Shown in pieces: positions 45,937 through 54,754 of a stretch of DNA of 64,000 nt. Each line of letters begins with the position of its first letter. Within the stretch, counting starts at the first letter, position 1. Source of the DNA: Rhizomicrobium sp. Lineage in GTDB: Bacteria > Pseudomonadota > Alphaproteobacteria > Micropepsales > Micropepsaceae. A program made the position numbers and the translations under genes. The notes under the pieces were generated by a model. The model ran no database searches. It was not told the origin of the DNA and was given only the letters and a program-made list of their open reading frames with translations. The stretch lies in contig JBBCGJ010000001.1 of assembly GCA_037200985.1 (NCBI GenBank), positions 1,712,756 through 1,776,755 on the forward strand, read 5' to 3'.

Positions 45937-47051
45937 GGCTGCATCGCTCCCGGGAGCGCGTCTTCCACCGCCTGCCAGACCGTCGCGCGGATGGCTTCGT
46001 CGGCGACCTCGTCGACGGCTTCCTCCAGGAAGGCGCGGACCAGCATGTTGCGGGCTTCGGCCTCGGGGATGCCGCGGGCGCGCAGGTAGAACAGCGAATT
46101 GGCGTCGAGATCGCCGACCGCGGCGCCATGGGCGCATTTCACATCGTCGGCGAAGATCTCGAGCTCGGGTTTGAGGTCGGCCTCGGCGCGTTCGCCCATG
46201 AGCAGCGCCTTGGCTGTCTGGCGGGAGTCCGACTTGTCGGCGCCCTGCTCCACCGTGATGCGGCCCTGATAGACCGCGCGGCTCTTGCCGCCGGCGATGT
46301 GCTTGAAGAGCTGGGTGCTCGTCGTCTGGCCGACGGCGTGCGTGATGTGGGTCGTGATGTCGGCATGGGCCGCGCCGCCCAGGACCGAGACGCCGGAAAG
46401 ATGGGCGGCGGAGTTTGCGCCCGCGAGCGCGATCTGGAATTCGGCTCTGGCGAGCTTCGCGCCGCCGTTGAACAGATGCGCCCGGTAAACGCCGTCGCGG
46501 GCCACACGAACGGCGTATTCCTCAACCTGCACCGCATCGACCGCCTGCGGCGCCATGCGGATGTGGGTGAGCTGGGCATTGGCGCCGACGACGAATTCGA
46601 GGCCGAGATTGGAATAGCCGTCGGTATTCTGCGTCTCGCACAGGGTCAGCGCGGCGCCGTCTTCCAGCACGATCAGCGCGCGGACACTGCCGGCCTGCGC
46701 GAAGGCGACGTGCAGCGGCCCGGCCGCCTTGTTGCGCGGGACGCGAACCGCGAAGCCGGTGCGGGCATGAGCGAAGGAGGACGATGCCATGGCGTTCTGC
46801 GGCAGTGTGCCGAGATGGGTCTTGACCCAGTCGGGCGCGGCATCGGCGTTCGCGAGATCGAAGAGTTCGACGCCTTCGGGCAAAGCACCGACTGTCCATG
46901 CCGCAGCGGTATCGTCATTCGCGCCGTCGATCGCGGATTTCAGGTCGGAGTACTTCCAATCCTCGATCCGGCGATGCGGCACACCAAGCGCGGCGAAGCG
47001 GTTCGCGGCTTCGGCGCGGCGTTCGTCCAGCCAATGCGCGGTCACGTTCAT
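45933..47051 (-). CDS. sufD: Fe-S assembly scaffold subunit SufD
   Basis: This 372-residue beta-helical protein forms the SufBC2D complex. GVPHRRIEDWKYSDL near the start and KCAHGAAVGDLDANSLFYLRARGIPEAEARNML near the C-terminus are SufD signatures; the latter contains the conserved histidine used in de novo cluster formation. It overlaps sufS and sufC by four bases on each side (ATGA), so sufC-D-S are tightly coupled. Confidence 0.95.
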   Translation of the reverse strand: MNVTAHWLDERRAEAANRFAALGVPHRRIEDWKYSDLKSAIDGANDDTAAAWTVGALPEGVELFDLANADAAPDWVKTHLGTLPQNAMASSSFAHARTGFAVRVPRNKAAGPLHVAFAQAGSVRALIVLEDGAALTLCETQNTDGYSNLGLEFVVGANAQLTHIRMAPQAVDAVQVEEYAVRVARDGVYRAHLFNGGAKLARAEFQIALAGANSAAHLSGVSVLGGAAHADITTHITHAVGQTTSTQLFKHIAGGKSRAVYQGRITVEQGADKSDSRQTAKALLMGERAEADLKPELEIFADDVKCAHGAAVGDLDANSLFYLRARGIPEAEARNMLVRAFLEEAVDEVADEAIRATVWQAVEDALPGAMQP

Positions 47052-47797
47052 GCCGCCTTGCCTATGATGTGCTCATAGCCCTTGGCTTCGAGCTCGTGCG
47101 CCAGCTCCTTGCCGCCCTCGGCGACGATGCGGCCGCCAGCCAGCACATGGATGCGGTCGGGCACGATGTAGTCCAGCAGGCGCTGGTAATGCGTGATGAC
47201 CAGCATGGCGCGCTCAGGCGCGCGCAGCGCGTTGACGCCTTCTGCGACGAGCTTTAGCGCATCGATGTCGAGGCCGGAATCGGTCTCGTCGAGGATCGCC
47301 AGCTTGGGCTCGAACAGGGCCATCTGAAGAATTTCGAGGCGCTTTTTCTCCCCGCCGGAAAACCCGACATTGAGGGCGCGCTTGAGCATCTCTTCACTGA
47401 CCTTCAGCGCCGCGGCGCGCTTGCGCACGGTCTTGAGCACCGTCATGGCGTCGACTTCCTTTTCGCCCCGGGCGCGGCGCTGCGCGTTCAGCGCGGTCTT
47501 GAGGAAGGTGAGTGTGGTGACGCCGGGAATCTCGACCGGATATTGCATGGCGAGGAACACACCCTTGGCGGCGCGCGCTTCAGGCGCAAGCGCATTGAGG
47601 TCTTCGTCGTTGTAGAGGATCGAGCCGGAGGTGATCTCGTAGCCGGCGCGGCCCGCCAGCACATAGGACAGCGTCGACTTGCCCGAGCCGTTCGGACCCA
47701 TGATGGCATGCACCTGCCCCGCCGCGATGGAGAGCGTCAGCCCCTTGAGGATTTCTTTGCCGTCGACGGCAACGTGAAGGTCTTTGATCTCGAGCAT
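47048..47797 (-). CDS. sufC: Fe-S assembly ATPase SufC
   Basis: This 249-residue ABC-type ATPase powers the SufBCD scaffold. Walker A is GPNGSGKST, the signature FSGGEKKRLEI, Walker B LAILDETDSGLD, and the switch His lies in LVITHYQRLLDYI. The start at 47797 (MLEIKDLHVAVDGKEIL) was preferred over an upstream in-frame codon because homologues begin there. A 148-base gap holding a large palindrome separates it from sufB, unlike the overlapping joins of the rest of the operon. Confidence 0.96.
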   Translation of the reverse strand: MLEIKDLHVAVDGKEILKGLTLSIAAGQVHAIMGPNGSGKSTLSYVLAGRAGYEITSGSILYNDEDLNALAPEARAAKGVFLAMQYPVEIPGVTTLTFLKTALNAQRRARGEKEVDAMTVLKTVRKRAAALKVSEEMLKRALNVGFSGGEKKRLEILQMALFEPKLAILDETDSGLDIDALKLVAEGVNALRAPERAMLVITHYQRLLDYIVPDRIHVLAGGRIVAEGGKELAHELEAKGYEHIIGKAA

Positions 47798-47828
47798 GAC
47801 TAACCGACGCTGCCTTCCAAACCCCAAT

Positions 47829-47938
47829 TGTCATGGCCCGCGACTGCGGGCCATCCAGTTGGAGAGCCAAAACTGCAAATGACGACGCGGGGCGTCACCT
47901 GGGTGGCCCGCAGTCGCGGGCCATGACACGCGGGGAGT
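47829..47938. repeat. REP-like palindrome with 25-bp perfect outer arms between sufB and sufC
   Basis: The left arm (47829-47853) and right arm (47914-47938) are exact reverse complements over 25 bases, each starting from TGTCATGG and each containing its own small hairpin (GGCCCGCGACTGCGGGCC). About 60 bases lie between them. The element shares its TGTCAT...ATGACA ends with the repeats at 43.4 and 53.3 kb. It lies inside the suf transcript and could affect the sufB/sufC ratio. Confidence 0.9.
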
Positions 47939-47945
47939 TGGCGGA

Positions 47946-49397
47946 TCATCCCACACTCCCTTCCAGCGATATGCCGACGAGCTTCTGCGCTTCGACCGCG
48001 AACTCCATCGGGAGCTGCTGCAGGACTTCCTTGCAGAAGCCGTTGACGATCAGCGCCACCGCCTCTTCCTGCGGGATGCCGCGCTGCAGGCAGTAGAAAA
48101 GCTGGTCCTCGGCGATCTTCGACGTCGTCGCTTCGTGCTCGATGCGCGCGGTGGGGTTGCGGCTTTCGATATAGGGCACGGTGTGGGCGCCGCACTTGCC
48201 GCCGATCAGAAGCGAATCGCACTGCGTGTAGTTGCGCGCGTTCGACGCCTTGGGATGCACGCTGACGAGGCCGCGATAGGTATTCTGCGCCTTGCCCGCC
48301 GAAATGCCCTTGGAGATGATCCGCGAGCGTGTGTTCTTGCCCAGATGGATCATCTTGGTGCCGGTATCGGCCTGCTGGAAATTGTTGGCGATGGCGATGG
48401 AGTAGAATTCGCCCACCGTGTCGTCGCCGCGCAGGATGCAGCTTGGATATTTCCAGGTAATCGCCGAGCCGGTCTCGACCTGAGTCCAGGAGATCTTCGA
48501 GCGGTCGCCGCGGCAATCGCCGCGCTTGGTGACGAAGTTGAAGATGCCGCCCAGCCCGTTCTCGTCGCCGGGGTACCAGTTCTGCACCGTGGAGTATTTG
48601 ATCTCGGCGCCTTCCAGCGCCACGAGCTCGACCACGGCGGCGTGAAGCTGGTTCTCGTCGCGCTTGGGCGCGGTGCAGCCTTCGAGATAGGAGACGTAGG
48701 AGCCTTCGTCGGCGACGATCAAGGTGCGCTCGAACTGGCCGGTCTCCGACGCATTGATGCGGAAATAGGTCGAGAGCTCCATCGGGCAGCGCACGCCCTT
48801 GGGCACATAGACGAAGGTGCCGTCGGAGAACACCGCCGAATTCAGCGTCGCGAAGAAATTGTCGGTCACCGGCACGACGGTGCCGAGGTACTTGCGCACC
48901 AGATCGGGATAATCGCGGATCGCTTCGGAGATCGGGCAGAAGATCACGCCCGCCTCGTTGAGCTTGGCCTTGAAGGTCGTGGCGACCGAGACGCTGTCGA
49001 ACACCGCATCGACCGCAACGCCGGCCAGCGCCATCTGCTCGTGCAGCGGGATGCCGAGCTTCTTGTAGGTCTCCAGGAGCTTGGGATCGACCTCATCCAG
49101 GCTCTGCTTCAGCGGCGTGCTCTTGGGCGCCGCGTAGTAATAGGCGTTCTGGTAGTCGATCTTGAGATAGTGAACGCGCGCCCAGTTCGGCTCGCGCATT
49201 TCCTTCCAGCGCGCGAAGGCGGCCTGGCGCCATTCGAGCATCCATGCCGGCTCGGACTTCTTGGCCGAGATATAGCGCACCGTGTCTTCCGACAGGCCCT
49301 TGGGCGCGCGCTCCATCTCGATGTCGGTGACGAAGCCGTATTTGTACTTCTCGCCGATTTCGGCGACCTGTTTCCTGGTATCGGGCGCGGCGGACAT
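47946..49397 (-). CDS. sufB: Fe-S assembly scaffold SufB
   Basis: This 483-residue protein is the main scaffold subunit of SufBC2[62 protein letters not shown] and [20 protein letters not shown] are conserved. The cysteine in TQCDSLL corresponds to the sulfur-accepting cysteine of E. coli SufB, and [12 protein letters not shown] is the partner glutamate region. The ATG at 49397 shares a base with the stop of the NifS-like gene (TGATG). Downstream lies the palindrome before sufC. Confidence 0.96.
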   Translation of the reverse strand: MSAAPDTRKQVAEIGEKYKYGFVTDIEMERAPKGLSEDTVRYISAKKSEPAWMLEWRQAAFARWKEMREPNWARVHYLKIDYQNAYYYAAPKSTPLKQSLDEVDPKLLETYKKLGIPLHEQMALAGVAVDAVFDSVSVATTFKAKLNEAGVIFCPISEAIRDYPDLVRKYLGTVVPVTDNFFATLNSAVFSDGTFVYVPKGVRCPMELSTYFRINASETGQFERTLIVADEGSYVSYLEGCTAPKRDENQLHAAVVELVALEGAEIKYSTVQNWYPGDENGLGGIFNFVTKRGDCRGDRSKISWTQVETGSAITWKYPSCILRGDDTVGEFYSIAIANNFQQADTGTKMIHLGKNTRSRIISKGISAGKAQNTYRGLVSVHPKASNARNYTQCDSLLIGGKCGAHTVPYIESRNPTARIEHEATTSKIAEDQLFYCLQRGIPQEEAVALIVNGFCKEVLQQLPMEFAVEAQKLVGISLEGSVG

Positions 49398-50545
49398 CAG
49401 GCGACTCCTCCGGCCAGAGCCAGTTTGCGGCCGAGCAAGCCCTTCAACGCGGCTAGGAATTCGCTCGTCTCCTTGAGGCCCGTGTCGGGACCGAAGCTGA
49501 CGCGCAGGGCGCAGCGCGCGAGGCTGTCCGGAACGCCCATCGCGGCCAGGACATGGGGGGACGCCACCGAGGCGATGCAGAAGCCGTCGCGGTCGAGCGC
49601 GGTCAGTGCGTTTTCCGCCTGCAATTGCGGGATGGCGAAAGAGGAAACGTTCTTCTGACGCAGCTCCTCGGAGGCGAAGATCACCGCATTGGGCGCCAGA
49701 TGGCGCAGCGCGCGCTCGAAATTCTCGCGGATGGAGGCAACCGCCTCGCATTCGGAATCGAAATTGGCCTGGAGCGCGCGGGCGGCGGCGCCGAAACCGG
49801 CGATGCCGGGAATGTTCTGCGTGCCGCCGCGGCGCCCGCCTTCCTCGGCACCGTCGAACAGCGGCGCCAGCGGCACGCTCTCGCGCAGGATGAGCGCGCC
49901 GGCGCCCTGCGGACCGCCGATCTTGTGGGAGGCGAGCGACAGATAGTCCGCGCCCCAGGCGGAAAAGCGGATCGGGCTGTAGCCGCTAGACACCGCATCG
50001 ATGTGCAGCAGCGAATCCGTTCCGCCCTCGGTGCGCAGGATCGCGGCGAGCGGCGCGATATCCTCGATCGTGCCGATTTCGTTGTTCGCGAACAGCAGCG
50101 AGACCAATGCCCGGCCCTTGCCGTTCATCAGAAGGGAGCGGAACTGTTCCGGTTCGATGCGGCCGTTCTCGTTGACGGGGATCTCGGTCAGCTTCAGGCC
50201 CGGCGTCGTCTCGGCGAGCGCGGCGGCTGTGGCGCGGACGCTGTCATGCGCGGTCGCCACGACGAAGAGCCGGATGATGCGCTCGCCCGACGCCAGAGCG
50301 CCGGCCGCCGCGCCGCGCAGCGCGAGCGCGTTGGCTTCGGTGCCGCCGCTGGTGAACACGACTTCGCTTGCCTTGGCGCCGGCGAAGGCCGCCACCTGCT
50401 CGCGCGCTTCCGTGACGAGGGCCGCCACGGCACGGCCGGCGGCATGGCCCGAGGAGGGGCTACCGCAAAGGTCGAGCGCCTTCAGCACCGAAGCCTTCGC
50501 TTCCGGACGCAGCGGCGACGTCGCGTTGTGATCCCAATAGAGCAT
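49397..50545 (-). CDS. NifS/IscS-like class V aminotransferase-fold protein without the usual catalytic cysteine loop
   Basis: This 382-residue protein lies between iscR and sufB. The fold is clearly NifS/Isc[16 protein letters not shown] at the start, [24 protein letters not shown], and PLP Lys208 in [16 protein letters not shown]. In desulfurases the segment before the C-terminal helix reads like SGSACSSG-x-x-x-SHVL; here it reads [17 protein letters not shown], about seven residues shorter. The SxSAC motif is missing, and one cysteine (Cys323) is shifted upstream. Cysteine desulfurase activity is therefore doubtful, especially as sufS is complete in the same operon. The start at 50545 is chosen by homology. 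A frameshift was looked for and not seen. Confidence 0.88.
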   Translation of the reverse strand: MLYWDHNATSPLRPEAKASVLKALDLCGSPSSGHAAGRAVAALVTEAREQVAAFAGAKASEVVFTSGGTEANALALRGAAAGALASGERIIRLFVVATAHDSVRATAAALAETTPGLKLTEIPVNENGRIEPEQFRSLLMNGKGRALVSLLFANNEIGTIEDIAPLAAILRTEGGTDSLLHIDAVSSGYSPIRFSAWGADYLSLASHKIGGPQGAGALILRESVPLAPLFDGAEEGGRRGGTQNIPGIAGFGAAARALQANFDSECEAVASIRENFERALRHLAPNAVIFASEELRQKNVSSFAIPQLQAENALTALDRDGFCIASVASPHVLAAMGVPDSLARCALRVSFGPDTGLKETSEFLAALKGLLGRKLALAGGVA

Positions 50546-50555
50546 GATGAAACGA

Positions 50556-51035
50556 TCAGGCCGCTTCTTCGTGCGGCGGTTCGCTGTTCGCGGCCACGGT
50601 GCAAGGCTGGGTGCGCCCGAGCACGCGCTTCTCCACCACATCGGCGAGCGACACGGAGGAGAGGAAGACATGGATCTGGCGGCCAAGCTCTTCCCAGAGG
50701 TCGTGGGTCACGCAGCGGGCGCCCTGGCCGGTGCAGCCCTTGGCGCTGCCCGGCTTGCAGCGGGTGGCGGCGATCGGCTCGTCCACCGCGACGATGACGT
50801 CGGCGATGCGCAGCTCGCTGGCCGGCCGGGAGAGGCGGTAACCGCCGCCGGGGCCGCGCACGCTCTTCACCAGGCCGCCGCGGCGGAGCTTGGCGAACAA
50901 TTGTTCCAGATAGGAGAGCGAAATCTCCTGCCGCTGGGCGATATCGGCCAGCGAAACCGGCTTGTTGGCCGCCTCGTGCTGGGCCAGATCGGCCATCGCC
51001 ATCACGGCGTAACGTCCTTTGGTGCTGAGCCGCAT
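50556..51035 (-). CDS. iscR: Fe-S cluster-responsive repressor IscR (Rrf2 family)
   Basis: This 159-residue winged-helix regulator starts MRLSTKGRYAVMAMADLA, and LADIAQRQEISLSYLEQLFAKLRRGGLVKSVRGPGGGY forms the DNA-binding domain. Three cysteines for a [2Fe-2S] cluster are at 93, 101 and 108 (TRCKPGSAKGCTGQGARC). It represses its own operon when cluster supply is enough. It heads the suf operon, ten bases before the NifS-like gene. The start at 51035 was chosen over an in-frame codon at 51089 by homology. Confidence 0.96.
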   Translation of the reverse strand: MRLSTKGRYAVMAMADLAQHEAANKPVSLADIAQRQEISLSYLEQLFAKLRRGGLVKSVRGPGGGYRLSRPASELRIADVIVAVDEPIAATRCKPGSAKGCTGQGARCVTHDLWEELGRQIHVFLSSVSLADVVEKRVLGRTQPCTVAANSEPPHEEAA

Positions 51036-51130
51036 GACGGTTCTCCTTTGTCGTCCAGCGCGATTTGCCTTGCTTTCGAGGGGCCTCACCGGTGTAAGAA
51101 CAGGCCCGCCGCGCTGGAATCTTCCAGCCG

Positions 51131-51163
51131 GATATAGATATCCCCACTAGGACGGTCAAGTAT
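51131..51163 (-). promoter_or_regulatory. suf operon promoter with overlapping IscR type 1 site
   Basis: On the minus strand TTGACC (51154-51159) and TATATC (51131-51136) are spaced by exactly 17 bases. The overlapping segment 51138-51163 reads ATACTTGAC, six bases, then AGTGGGGATAT. It closely follows the enterobacterial IscR type 1 consensus (ATASYYGAC...AGTCRRSTAT). The site covers the -35 and spacer, so IscR binding would block polymerase. It lies about 95 bases upstream of iscR. Confidence 0.75.
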
Positions 51164-51279
51164 TAGCGTGATCCTCTCGCCGCATAGCTGCATTTCGTTG
51201 GATTTCTGGCTGTTTCCCAGGCTTTCGCGGCGCGGCAAAGCCGAGTTATCCGCTACCAAATCGTCGCACGGAAAGCCCC

Positions 51280-51936
51280 ATGCCTGATATCATCCTGCCC
51301 GGCCCCGCCGGCCGCATCGAAGCCCGGTACCAGCGCCAGAAGGCCCCCGGCGCCCCCATGGCCCTGGTCCTGCACTCCCATCCGCAGTTCGGCGGGACGA
51401 TGAACAATCCGCTGGTCTATGACCTGTTCCACATGTTCCACAAGCTGGGCTGCACGGCGGTCCGGTTCAATTTCCGCGGCGTGGGGCGGAGCCAGGGGAC
51501 CTTCGATTCCGGCGCGGGCGAGCTGTCGGATGCGGCCGCGGTGCTCGACTGGATGAACACGCTTTATCCGAACCCGACGAATGTGTGGGTGTGCGGCATC
51601 TCCTTCGGCGCCTGGATCGGCATGCAGCTTCTGATGCGCCGGCCGGAGATCACCGGCTTTGTCTCCATCGCCCCGCCGGCCTCGATGTACGACTTCGCGT
51701 TCCTGGCGCCCTGCCCGGCCTCGGGCCTGATCGTGCACGGCACCAAGGACCAGGTCGTACCGGAGCCCGATGTGCAGAAGCTGGTCGACCGGCTGACGGC
51801 GCAGAAGGGCATCAAGATTACCTACGATAAGATCGAAGGCGCCAACCACTTCTTCGACAAGAAGGAAGCCGAGGTCGTGGAAGCCGTCGAAACCTATGTC
51901 AAAGAGATGATGAGCAAGCCGCGCGAGGGGCGCTGA
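51280..51936 (+). CDS. Alpha/beta hydrolase (dienelactone-hydrolase-like)
   Basis: This 218-residue alpha/beta hydrolase has the nucleophile elbow CGISFGAW (GxSxG) and an HSHPQFGGTMNNPLVYDL oxyanion region. The acid lies in IVHGTKDQVVPEPD and the catalytic histidine in GANHFFDKK. FRGVGRSQGTFDSGAGELSDA is typical of the YpfH/COG2945 group, whose natural substrates are unknown. It diverges from iscR across a ~240-base gap that holds the suf promoter. Confidence 0.88.
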   Translation: MPDIILPGPAGRIEARYQRQKAPGAPMALVLHSHPQFGGTMNNPLVYDLFHMFHKLGCTAVRFNFRGVGRSQGTFDSGAGELSDAAAVLDWMNTLYPNPTNVWVCGISFGAWIGMQLLMRRPEITGFVSIAPPASMYDFAFLAPCPASGLIVHGTKDQVVPEPDVQKLVDRLTAQKGIKITYDKIEGANHFFDKKEAEVVEAVETYVKEMMSKPREGR

Positions 51937-51943
51937 GACGGAC

Positions 51944-52156
51944 ATGTGGACTATCGCAATCGTGTTGGTCGGCATGCTGACGGGACCGCAGGTCTTCGTC
52001 GTGCCCGAGGCCGGAACGTTCAAGGACAAGGCGGCATGCCAGGCCGGCATCGCGGCCTCGGTCCCCGCCAAGCTGGAGCCCGGCGCCAAGAAGGAGTGGC
52101 AGGACGGCTATCGCCAATATGTCTGCGTGCGCGTCCACGGAGTCCCCGCCCACTAA
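51944..52156 (+). CDS. Small putative secreted protein
   Basis: This 70-residue frame starts MWTIAIVLVGMLTG, a short hydrophobic N-terminus that could be a signal peptide or anchor. The rest is hydrophilic with two cysteines (AACQAG, QYVCVRV) that might pair. I do not recognise a family. It starts seven bases after the hydrolase stop and is probably cotranscribed. Its TAA overlaps the TAG of the convergent anmK gene on the other strand. Confidence 0.6.
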   Translation: MWTIAIVLVGMLTGPQVFVVPEAGTFKDKAACQAGIAASVPAKLEPGAKKEWQDGYRQYVCVRVHGVPAH

Positions 52157-53262
52157 GGGGCGCCGTGCAGCTTTCCACCCGTCATCGGCGCCTTCACGCC
52201 GGTCGTCGTGGGCAGGCTGAGCGGCAGTCCCTTCACGGAGCGCGCGGCGAGATAGGCGAAGGCTTCGGCCTCTATGAAATCGCCGTTCCAGCCGGCGTCT
52301 TCGGCGGCCAGCACCGGCGCGTTCACGCGGGCGCGCAGACTATCCATCAGCGTTCGGTTGTGACGGCCGCCGCCCATCACGATCCAGGCATTCGGCGTGT
52401 CGGCGAAATGTTCGCGCGCCTTGGCGATGGAGGCGGCGGTGAAGGCGGTGAGCGTCGCCGCGCCATCCTGGGGCGACAGGCCCTCGACGGCACCGGTCCC
52501 GAAATCGAGGCGGTCGAGCGATTTGGGGGGCACGGCGTCGAAGAACGTGTTCGCGAGCATCTTGTTCAGCGCGGCGGCGTCGACCTTGCCGGTGCGGGCG
52601 AAGTCGCCGTTCTCGTCGACCGGGCGGCCGGAGTGACGGTGCATCCAGTCGTCGATAGGCGCGTTGCCGGGGCCGGTGTCGAAGGCGAGCACGCCGTCCC
52701 TGCCGATATAGGTGACGTTGGCGACGCCGCCGATATTCACCAGGACGACGGGAAGGTCGTAGTGGCCGGCCTTGCGCACCAGGGCCGCATGGTACAGCGG
52801 CACCAGCGGTGCCCCCTGCCCGCCCGCCTTGACGTCGGCGGAGCGGAAATCGTTGACCACGTCGATGCCGGTCAGCCGCGCCAACAGCGCGCCGTCGCCG
52901 ATCTGCCAAGTCCAGCGCTGCGCCGGGCGGTGCAGGATGGTCTGACCGTGGAAACCGATGAGCGCCACCTGGCGGGCGTGCAGGCCCGCCTTCGCGAGCA
53001 GCGCCTTGACCGCATCTGCATGAGCCTCGGTCAGGCGGCGCTCGGCGTCGCGAATGGAATACGGTACCGGCGCGCCGGCAGCGACGGTCTGCGCGTCGTC
53101 CAGCGCCTGGCGCAGCAGGGCGCGCATTTCGGGATCGTAGGGCAGGCCGAGCGCCGGGCCGGGGACGGCGATGTCCTCGCCGTCGGTCTCCACCAGCGCC
53201 GCATCGACGCCGTCGAGCGACGTTCCGCTCATGAGACCTATGATTTTCTGAACATCGGCCAT
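52153..53262 (-). CDS. anmK: Anhydro-N-acetylmuramic acid kinase
   Basis: This 369-residue sugar kinase phosphorylates and opens 1,6-anhydro-MurNAc during peptidoglycan recycling. The N-terminal phosphate loop GLMSGTSLDGVDAALV and GFHGQTILHRP are family signatures. DFRSADVKAGGQGAPLVPLYH, NIGGVANVTYIG and DTGPGNAPIDDWM follow. VMGGGRHNRTLM lies near the C-terminus. The ATG at 53262 is preferred to one four codons upstream. No murQ or other recycling gene is adjacent. Confidence 0.95.
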   Translation of the reverse strand: MADVQKIIGLMSGTSLDGVDAALVETDGEDIAVPGPALGLPYDPEMRALLRQALDDAQTVAAGAPVPYSIRDAERRLTEAHADAVKALLAKAGLHARQVALIGFHGQTILHRPAQRWTWQIGDGALLARLTGIDVVNDFRSADVKAGGQGAPLVPLYHAALVRKAGHYDLPVVLVNIGGVANVTYIGRDGVLAFDTGPGNAPIDDWMHRHSGRPVDENGDFARTGKVDAAALNKMLANTFFDAVPPKSLDRLDFGTGAVEGLSPQDGAATLTAFTAASIAKAREHFADTPNAWIVMGGGRHNRTLMDSLRARVNAPVLAAEDAGWNGDFIEAEAFAYLAARSVKGLPLSLPTTTGVKAPMTGGKLHGAP

Positions 53263-53290
53263 TGTGCTACACACCCTGCCCTTCCAAGCC

Positions 53291-53368
53291 CGTCATCGCC
53301 CGGCTTGTCCGGGCGACCCATTTTTCCGGTAAGAAAATTGGGTCGCCCGCATAAAGCGGGCGATGACG
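53291..53368. repeat. REP-like cloverleaf palindrome between anmK and tyrS
   Basis: The outer arms CGTCATC and GATGACG enclose three internal hairpins: GCCCGG-CTTG-TCCGGGC, a central CGACCCA...TGGGTCG with an AT-rich interior, and GCCCGC-ATAAA-GCGGGC. The whole can fold like a cloverleaf. The first arm is almost identical to the terminator at 33004. It lies in the divergent gap between anmK and tyrS, where it would be in the 5' leader of one or both transcripts. Confidence 0.9.
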
Positions 53369-53412
53369 AGATGGAGGAATAACACGACAACCCCCTGCAT
53401 CGAGTAATTTCC

Positions 53413-54660
53413 ATGCCGCCCGCGCCCGCGTTCCGCTCCGACTTCCTCCGCACCTTCGTGGAGCGCGGCGCCTATTACGACTGCTCGGCGCCGGAGGACC
53501 TCGACGCCCTGTTCCTGAAGGAGCGGGTCACCGCCTATATCGGCTTCGACTGCACCGCCAAGTCGATGCATATCGGCAACCTCGTGCAGCTCATGACCCT
53601 GCGGCGGCTGCAGCAGGCGGGGCACCGGCCGATCCTGTTGATGGGCGGCGGCACGACCAAGGCCGGCGATCCCTCCGGCAAGGACGAGACCCGGCTGATC
53701 CTGACGCCGGAGCAGATCGAGGAGAACAAGCAGAGCATGCTGTCGGGCGTGCGGCACCTGCTCAAATTCGGCGACGGCCCGAGCGACGCGATCATGGTCG
53801 ACAATGCCGAATGGCTCGACAAGCTCGAATACATCCCGTTCCTGCGCGAGGTCGGCAGGCATTTCTCGGTCAACCGGATGCTGACCATGGACAGCGTGAA
53901 GCTGCGCCTCGACCGCGAGCAGCCGATGAGCTTCCTGGAATTCAACTACTCGATCATGCAGGCCTACGACTATGTCGAGCTCTACAAGCGCTTCGGCTGC
54001 CGGCTGCAGTCGAGCGGCTCGGACCAGTGGGGCAATGTCGTGTCGGGCATCGATCTCGGGCGGCGGATGGAGAACGTCCAGCTCTTCGGGCTGACGACGC
54101 CGCTGATCACCACCTCGTCGGGCGCAAAGATGGGCAAATCGGTGTCGGGCGCGGTGTGGCTGAACAAGGAGATGCTGAGCGTCTACGACTACTGGCAGTT
54201 CTGGCGCAACACCGAGGACGGCGATGTCGGCCGCTTCCTGCGCATCTTCACCGATATGCCGCTCGCCGAGATCGCGCGGCTGGAGGCGCTTCAGGGCGCG
54301 GAGCTGAACAACGCCAAGAAGATCCTGGCGACGGAAGCGACGGCGGTGCTGCACGGCCGCGCCGCCGCCGACGCGGCGGCGGCGACGGCGCGGCGGACTT
54401 TCGAGGAAGGCGCGCTGGCGGAGGGCTTGCCGACGGTCACGGCGAAACTGCCGGAGGGCATCTTGAACCTCGCGGTGGCGACGGGGCTGGCAGCGTCGAA
54501 TTCCGAGGCGCGCAAGCTGATCGCGAACAACGGCCTTAAGCTGAACGACGTTGCGGTGAGCGATCCCAGGCTGATCGTCGAGCCGTCGGCGCTGACCGCG
54601 GACGGCGTGCTGAAGCTGTCGAGCGGCAAGAAGAAGCATGTGCTGGTGAGGCCGATCTAA
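53413..54660 (+). CDS. tyrS: Tyrosyl-tRNA synthetase
   Basis: This 415-residue class I aminoacyl-tRNA synthetase charges tRNA-Tyr. The HIGH-equivalent is MHIGNLV and the KMSKS-equivalent KMGKSVSG. The tyrosine pocket has [28 protein letters not shown] and GSDQWGN. The C-terminal S4 domain spans about 350-415 ([22 protein letters not shown]). Length and motifs fit the TyrRS form common in alphaproteobacteria. It diverges from anmK and converges with the AsmA-like gene. Confidence 0.97.
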   Translation: MPPAPAFRSDFLRTFVERGAYYDCSAPEDLDALFLKERVTAYIGFDCTAKSMHIGNLVQLMTLRRLQQAGHRPILLMGGGTTKAGDPSGKDETRLILTPEQIEENKQSMLSGVRHLLKFGDGPSDAIMVDNAEWLDKLEYIPFLREVGRHFSVNRMLTMDSVKLRLDREQPMSFLEFNYSIMQAYDYVELYKRFGCRLQSSGSDQWGNVVSGIDLGRRMENVQLFGLTTPLITTSSGAKMGKSVSGAVWLNKEMLSVYDYWQFWRNTEDGDVGRFLRIFTDMPLAEIARLEALQGAELNNAKKILATEATAVLHGRAAADAAAATARRTFEEGALAEGLPTVTAKLPEGILNLAVATGLAASNSEARKLIANNGLKLNDVAVSDPRLIVEPSALTADGVLKLSSGKKKHVLVRPI

Positions 54661-54749
54661 ATCGTCACCGCCGCCCTCGTGCCGGCGACCCATACGCACG
54701 ATCGGCGGGCGTGTTAATGGGTGGCCGCCACAAGGGCGCCCATGACGAT
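54661..54749. repeat. REP-like inverted repeat between convergent tyrS and AsmA-like gene
   Basis: ATCGTCA at the left end pairs with TGACGAT at the right. Inside are CGGCGACCCAT and ATGGGTGGCCG arms with GCGCCC/GGGCGC partners. The layout is the same as in the 53.3-kb element, with a diverged sequence. Its place between convergent stops suggests it also works as a bidirectional terminator. Confidence 0.75.
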
Positions 54750-54754
54750 AGAAG

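Noticed and set aside
53291-53368. tRNA-like gene suggested by the cloverleaf folding
   Set aside because: There is no anticodon arm, T-loop (TTCRA) or acceptor/CCA end; the arms match other REP copies.
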